Origin: Conus ventricosus
Taxonomy: Eukaryota > Mollusca > Gastropoda > Neogastropoda > Conidae
Reading direction: 5' to 3'
Length of the DNA stretch: 64,000 nt
Assembly (NCBI GenBank): GCA_018398815.1
Contig: CM031614.1
Span: 57,065,064 to 57,129,063, forward strand
Below the pieces are notes generated by a model that saw nothing but the letters and a program-made list of their open reading frames with translations, had not been told where the DNA came from and made no database searches. Position 1 is the stretch's first letter; each line of letters opens with the position of its first letter. The translations under genes and the position numbers were made by a program. Of this stretch, positions 37,101 to 45,200 are shown one piece after another.

Positions 37101-39152
37101 ATGCAATTTCCAACCATTGATAGAAATATTTTAAATTTATAAAACTTTGCAGTTTTCTACCCCCCCGTTTCCCCTTTCCTGCCTCCCCCATAATGTCTCT
37201 TCGGGCTTTTTTTTCCCCCCTCACGCATAATGGGGTGATGTAGAGAACGTTTTACATTGCAGATTCATCTGCAAGCATAATGGATGATTATTAGTTTATC
37301 TTGCAGATTCACTGCAAGCATAATGGGTGATGTATGAGAACGTTTTACCTGTGCAGATTCATCGCAAGCATAATGGGGATGTATGAAAAATTTACCTGTG
37401 CAATTCATCTGCAAGCATTTAAAGGGGGATATGAGAACGCTTTACATGTAGATTCATCTGCAAGCATAATGGATATTATTAGTTTTATCTGTGCAATTCA
37501 TCTGCAAGCATAATGGGGTGATGTTTAAAAAATGTTTTACCTGGCCGGTTCATCTGCAAGCTAAAAGGGGGATGTACATAATGTTTACCTTGCAATTCAT
37601 CTGCAACATAATGGGGTATATAGAGAACATTTTATCTGTGCAGATTCATCTGCAAGCATAGTGGGGGGATGTATATAATGTTTTACCTGTGCAGATTCAT
37701 CTGCAAGCATAATAGGTGATGTAATGAATGTTTTACTTGTGCCGGTTCATCTGCAAGCATAAGGGGGGATGTATATGAATGTTTACCTGTGCCGGGTTTA
37801 TCTGCAAGCATAAAGGGGGGAGTACATGAATGTTTTACCTGTGCAATTCCATCTGCATACATAATGGGGATATAGGAGAACATTTTATCTGGGGCATTTT
37901 CATCTGCAAGCATAGTGGGGGGATGTATATAATGTTTTACCTGTTTTTCATTCATCTGCAAGCATAATGGGGTGATGCACGAAATGTTTTACCTGTACAG
38001 ATTCATCTGCAAGCATAATGGGGTGAAGTATATGAATGTTTTAAACCGTGCAAATTCATCTGCAAGTAGTTGATTTAACGTGGTAACAGCCCGATGTCGC
38101 CCTTTGCGGGCGGCTGGCTATAACAACATTATCTTATCTTAAAACATCTGCAAGCATAATGGGGTATGCACATGAATGTTTTACCTTGCCCAAATTTATC
38201 TGCAAGCATATGGGGTGATATAGGAGAACATTTTTTCTGTGCAGATTCATCTGCAAGCATAATGGGGGACTATAGAAGTTACCTGTGCAGATTCATCTGC
38301 AAGCGTAATCGGGTGATGTATATAATGTTTTACCTGTGCAGATTCATCTTCAAGCATAATGGGTGATGTACATGAATGTTTTACCTGTGCAGATTCATCT
38401 GCAAGCATAATGGGGGATGTATATGATTGTTTTACCTGTGCAGATTCATCTGCATACATAATAGGGTGATATAGGAGAACATTGTATCTGTGCAGATTCA
38501 TCTGCAAGCATAATGGGTGATGTATATGAATGTTTTACCTGTGCAGATTCATCTGCAAGCATAATGGGTGATGTATATGAATGTTTTACCTGTGCAGATT
38601 CATCTGCAAGCATAATGGGTGATGTATATGAATGTTTTACCTGTGCAATTCATCTGCAAGCATAATAGGGTGATGCACATTAATGTTTTACCTGTGCAGA
38701 TTCATCTGCAAGCATAATGGGGTGATGTATGTGAATGTTTTACCTGTGCAGATTCATCTGCAAGCATAATGGGCTGATGTACATGAATGTTTTACCTGTG
38801 CAGATTCATCTGCAAGCATAATGGGGTGATGTACGAGAACGACCTGATCCAGATTGGGTGAAGTCGGAGTACCGACAGAACCTGGCCCGATCGCGTGTTC
38901 TATGGCAACAAGACTACCTTCCAGTTCACCAACTTCACTGCCGACCTCACCTGTCCTGGAGAACTGGCTAATCATATCCTTTGATGCTTTACTACTACAC
39001 TGGCATAGTAGGGGGGGTGTATTTCTCTTTAAAAGAGGAAAAAGAACTGGATAAGTACAACGAAGTGATGCAACAAATGTATCAGTAATCTGTGCAGATG
39101 TGCATGCACACACACACACGCACGCATGTACACACATCACATACACCTGCAT

Positions 39153-39224
<72 letters not shown>

Positions 39225-42200
39225 TGCACAAATGCACAGTGCACATGCACACACAGGTACACGAATGCATGCGTATGAACACATACTCACACATACATGT
39301 GTGTTGGTTGTAGCTGTTGAATGTTCTGTTCAGCTGTCTGATGGTACTACTGATCATGTTCCGTATGACTGTGACCCAGTGCAGTCACTTAAGTTTGGAA
39401 GAGCGGAGGTCTGGTAGTGTTGTCCTTGACCCTGGTTAGAGCTGTCGTTGCAGCCCAAGCCGGTGGAGTCATCAGTGGATGGGGGGCGCAGGTCCAGCAG
39501 CTGTTCAACATCGAGTGCATCTCCGAGTTCTCCGGCTCCCCCATCCTCAACATCAGCTTTGTGTGAGTGCCTTGGGGAGGGGGGGGAATGAATCGGTGTG
39601 ACCAGGGGTCCTTGGCAGGCGTCATTCCAATGGGGAGCAGCTCAAAGCAAGGAAGAGCTCGGTGTCTGTTGTCTGCCCCTGTTCAGATTTTCACGCCCGA
39701 CTGCTGATATATCCACAGTTCATGGATTATGGGAAGAGGTGGAAAAGCAGGAACACAAGCATGTTAGAAACAATTTTTTTCATATGTGATTTTTTTTTTT
39801 TTTTTTTTTTTAGAGAATTTTACCGAGTATTAGGTAGACCCACGCCAAAATTTAAAGCATTACAGATTATAGACAGACAGCATGTCAAACTGAAAGATTT
39901 CAAAAATTACAATTAAGTCAAGGGAGGCAAAAGATTTAGGGATTCCCCTTTGTCCAGTGATAACATATGTAATGCAGTATTTAAAGATTTCCCTTTGTCC
40001 AGTGGTAACATTTGTAATGCAGTATTTAAAGATTTCCCTTTGGCCACTGATAACATTTGTAACATATAGCATATGTCTAAGACCACTGTGCTTGTTGTTC
40101 GTTCAACAGGTACAGTGGCTCCCCTCAGCGCCTCAGCCTGAAGCTGCCGGTGATGGTCAACAAGTTCATGGAGGCGGCGGAGATGAACGGCGAGGCCTTC
40201 TTCCAGCGCTGGAAAGCCCTCAGCCAGTGAGTCAGGAGTGGGTGTGTGGGTGTGGTGCGCTGACATGGCTCAATTGTTCAATTGAGGTAGCTCAACATGG
40301 ACAGGGTGGATGGTTGCAGAAGACATGTTGAGGTGGATACAGATCCATGAGCCTCCAGTGAGTCGGGTGGGTGTGCTGACGTAACTGTCATGTGTTGAGT
40401 GTGGTGAACCGAGGCTAGCTCAGCATGGACAGGTGATGGTTGTGGAAGACATGTTGGGTGGATACTGGCCCATGGCCCTCCAGTGGAGCACGTGGCACTG
40501 TGGTGAACTGGGTGTATTTTGTATACACATGGACTGGGAAGAACCTGACTGCAACTCTGTCTCTTGTCTGTAGCCTGTCTGAGGGAGATAACTGGTGCAG
40601 CGTTCTTCACAGTAGCTCTGAGGAATTGCGGACTGGTGATCACATACACAGAGTTGTCTTCACCTTCACCTCTTTCCCTTCACATATGTCTCTCGTTCAT
40701 TGATTTGACCTTTGAGAACATAGACTTTGCATACGTATAACACATGTTCATTGATTTTGATAAACGAAAACCAGACAACTAAAGCATATCGTTTGTACAT
40801 GTACCGTTGTTTAGTGAATTTTGTCAACTAAAGCATAGTTTTGCATTGTACCTATTGTTAATTGATTTGGTCAGCTAAAGCACAGTTTTGCATATGTACC
40901 TATTGTTAATTGATTTTGGTCAACTAAAGCATAGTTTTACATTTATACCCATTGTTCATGTTTAGATAAAGCATCATCATAGCTTACTTTTTTCACATGT
41001 ATTCTTTGGTCATTGGTTTTGATCAACTAAAGCGTGCACTCGCACAAGCTGTATCGGTGTGGTTTTCCCCATATCCTTCTCCTGCCCTTTCTGTCAAGTC
41101 TGTATGTTTTCTTTTGTTTGTTGCAGACCCGGTCAGGAGTGTCAGCGGATATTCAAGCTCAGTACCCCCAGGACACAGAGCAGTCCAAACAGAAGGTGGG
41201 TATGGGTGTGGCTGTGTGTGGGCTGTTTATGCACAGGTTCCTTTCGGTCACTGTTTTCTGTCGTCATTGTTGTAATCATCACACTATGAATTGTATGATT
41301 GTGCATTGTCGCTGTTTTCTGTTGTCATTACTGTAATCATCATCACTATGAATTGTATGATTGTGCATTGTCGCTGTTTCTGTTGTCATTGTTGTAGTCA
41401 TCATCACTGTGAATTGTATGATTGTGTATTGTCGCCGTTTTCTTTTGTCATTGTTGTAGTCATCATCACTATGAATTGTATGATTGTGTATTGTCGCCGT
41501 TTTCTGTTGTCATTGTTGTAATCATCATCACTATAATTGTATGATTGTGCATTGTCGCTGTTTTCTGTTGTCATTACTGTAATCATCATTACTGTGAATT
41601 GTATGATTGTGCTTTGTCGCTGTTTTCTGTTGTCATTGTAATCATCATCACTGTGAATTGTATGATTGTGCATTGTCGCTGTTTCTGTTGTCATTGTTGT
41701 AATCATCATCACTATGAATTGTATGATTGTGCTTTGTCGCTGTTTTCTGTTGTCATTGTAATCATCATCACTGTGAATTGTATGATTGTGCATTGTCGCT
41801 GTTTTCTGTTGTCATTGTTGTTGTCATCATCACTGTGAATTGTATGATTGTGCATTGTCGCTGTTTTCTGTTGTCATTGTAATCATCATCACTGTGAATT
41901 GTATATTGTGCATTGTCGCTGTTTTCTGTTGTCATTGTTGTAGTCATCATCACTGTGAATTGTATGATTGTGCATTGTCGCTGTATTCTGTTGTCATTGT
42001 TCTAATCATCATCACTGTGAATTGTATGATTGTGCATTGTCGCTGTTTTCTGTTGTCATTGTAATCATCATCACTGTGAATTGTATGAATTTTGCATTGT
42101 CGCTGTTTTCTGTTGTCATTGTTGTAGTCATCATCACTGTGAATTGTATGATTGTGCATTGTCCGCTGTTTTCCCGTTGTCATTGTTGTAGTCATCATCA

Positions 42201-45200
42201 CTGTGAATTGTATGATTGTGCATTGTTGCTGTTTTCTGTTGTCATTGTTGTAGTCATCATCACTGTGAATTGTATGATTGTGCATTGTCGCTGTTTTCTG
42301 TTGTCATTGTTGTAGTCATCATCACTGTGAATTGTATGATTGTGCATTGTCGCTGTATTTTGTTGTCATTGTTCTAATCATCATCACTGTGAATTGTATG
42401 ATTGTGCATTGTTGCTGTTTTCTGTTGTCATTGTTGTAGTCATCATCACTGTGAATTGTATGATTGTGCATTGTCGCTGTTTTCTGTTGTCATTGTTGTA
42501 ATCATCATCACTGTGAATTGTATGATTGTGCATTGTTCTGTTTTCTGTTGTCATTGTTGTAGTCATCATCACTGTGAATTGGTATGATTGTGCATTGTCG
42601 CTGTTTTCTGTTGTCATTTTAATCATCATCACTGTGAATTGTATGATTGTGCATTGTCGCTGTTTTCTGTTGTCATTGTTGTAGTCATCATCACTATGAA
42701 TTGTATGATTGTGCATTGTCGCTGTTTTCTGTTGTCATTGTTGTAATCATCATCACTGTGAATTGTATGATTGTGCATTGTTGCTGTTTTCTGTTGTCAT
42801 TGTTGTAGTCATCATCACTGTGAATTGTATGATTGTGCATTGTCGCTGTTTTCTGTTGTCATTGTAATCATCATCACTGTGAATTGTATGATTGTTCATT
42901 GTCGCTGTTTTCTGTTGTCATTGTAATCATCATCACTATGAATTGTATGATTGTGCATTGTCGCTGTTTTCTGTTGTCATTACTGTAATCATCATCACTA
43001 TGAATTGTATGATTGTGCATTGTCGCTGTTTTCTGTTGTCATTGTAATCATCATCACTGTGAATTGTATGATTGTGCATTGTCGCTGTTTTCTGTTGTCA
43101 TTGTAATCATCATCACTGTGAATTGTATGATTGTGCATTGTCGCTGTTTTTCTGTTGTCATTACTGTAATCATCATCACTATGAATTGTATGATTGTGCA
43201 TTGTCGCTGTTTTCTGTTGTCATTGTAATCATCATCACTGTGAATTGTATGATTGTGCATTGTCGCTGTTTCTGTTGTCATTGTTGTAGTCATCATCACT
43301 GTGAATGTATGATTGTGCATTGTCGCTGTTTTCTGTTGTCATTGTAATCATCATCACTGTGAATTGTATGATTGTGCATTGTCGCTGTTTTCTGTTGTCA
43401 TTGTTGTAGTCATCATCATTATGAATTGTATGATTGTGCATTGTCGCTGTATTCTGTTGTCATTGTTCTAATCATCATCACTGTGAATTGTATGATTGTG
43501 CATTGTCCCTGTTTCTGTTGTCATTGTTGTAGTCATCATCACTATGAATTGTATGATTGTGCATTGTCGCTGTATTCTGTTGTCATTGTTCTAATCATCA
43601 TCACTGTGAATTGTATGATTGTGCATTGTCGCTGTTTTCTGTTGTCATTGTATCATCATCACTGTGAATTGAATGATTGTGCATTGTCGCTGTTTTCTGT
43701 TGTCATTGTTGTAGTCATCATCACTATGAATTGTATGATTGTGCATTGTCGCTGTATTCTGTTGTCATTGTTCTAATCATCATCACTGTGAATTGTATGA
43801 TTGTGCATTGTCGCTGTTTTCTGTTGTCATTGTAATCATCATCACTATGAATTGTATGATTGTGCATTGTCGCTGTTTTCTGTTGTCATTGTAATCATCA
43901 TCACTATGAATTGTATGATTGTGCATTGTCGCTGTATTCTGTTGTCATTGTTGTAATCATCATCACTATGAATTGTATGATTGTGCATTGTCGCTGTTTT
44001 CTGTTGTCATTGTTGTAATCATCATCACTATGAATTGTATGATTGTGCATTGTCGCTGTTTCTGTTGTCATTGTAATCATCATCACTGTGAATTGTATGA
44101 TTGTGCATTGTCGCTGTTTTCTGTTGTCATTGTTGTATCATCATCACTATGAATTGATGATTGTGCATTGTCGCTGTATTCTGTTGTCATTGTTCTAATC
44201 ATCATCACTGTGAATTGTATGATTGTGCATTGTCGCTGTATTCTGTTGTCATTGTTCTAATCATCATCACTGTGAATTGTATGATTGTGCTTTGTCGCTG
44301 TTTTCTGTCGTCATTGTTGTAATCATCATCACTGTGAATTGTATGATTGTGCTTTGTCGCTTTTCTGTTGTCATTGTTCTAATCATCATCACTATGAATT
44401 GTATGATTGTGCTTTGTCGCTGTTTTCTGTTGTCATTGTAATCATCATCACTGTGAATTGTATGATTGTGCATTGTCGCTGTTTTCTGTTGTCATTGTTG
44501 TAATCATCATCACTATAATTGTATGATTGTGCATTGTCGCTGTTTTCTGTTGTCATTGTAATCATCATCACTGTGAATTGTATGATTGTGCATTGTCGCT
44601 GTTTTCTGTTGTCCATTGTTGTAATCATCATCACTATGAATTGTATGATTGTGCATTGTCGCTGTTTTTCTGTTGTCATTGTAATCATCATCACTGTGAA
44701 TTGTATGATTGTGCTTTGTCGCTGTTTTCTGTTGTCATTGTAATCATCATCACTGTGAATTGTATGATTGTGCATTGTCGCTGTTTTCTGTTGCATTGTT
44801 GTAGTCATCATCACTATGAATTGTATGATTGTGCATTGTCGCTGTATTCTGTTGTCATTGTTCTAATCATCATCACTGTGAATTGTATGATTGTGCATTG
44901 TCGCTGTTTTCTGTTGTCATTGTAATCATCATCACTGTGAATTGAATGATTGTGCATTGTCGCTGTTTTCTGTTGTCATTGTTGTAGTCATCATCACTAT
45001 GAATTGTATGATTGTGCATTGTCGCTGTATTCTGTTGTCATTGTTCTAAATCATCATCACTGTGAATTGTATGATTGTGCATTGTCGCTGTTTTCTGTTG
45101 TCATTGTAATCATCATCACTATGAATTGTATGATTGTGCATTGTCGCTGTTTTCTGTTGTCATTGTAATCATCATCACTATGAATTGTATGATTGTGCAT

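Noticed and set aside
37240..38800. CRISPR-like array of direct repeats
   Set aside because: Units are contiguous without unique spacers, and the repeat is homologous to the adjacent AP2A exon boundary in a eukaryotic intron.
41404..44925. Long frames on both strands (70-140 codons) such as [16 protein letters not shown] repeats
   Set aside because: They follow the minisatellite period and shift with each indel. There is no start context or constraint.
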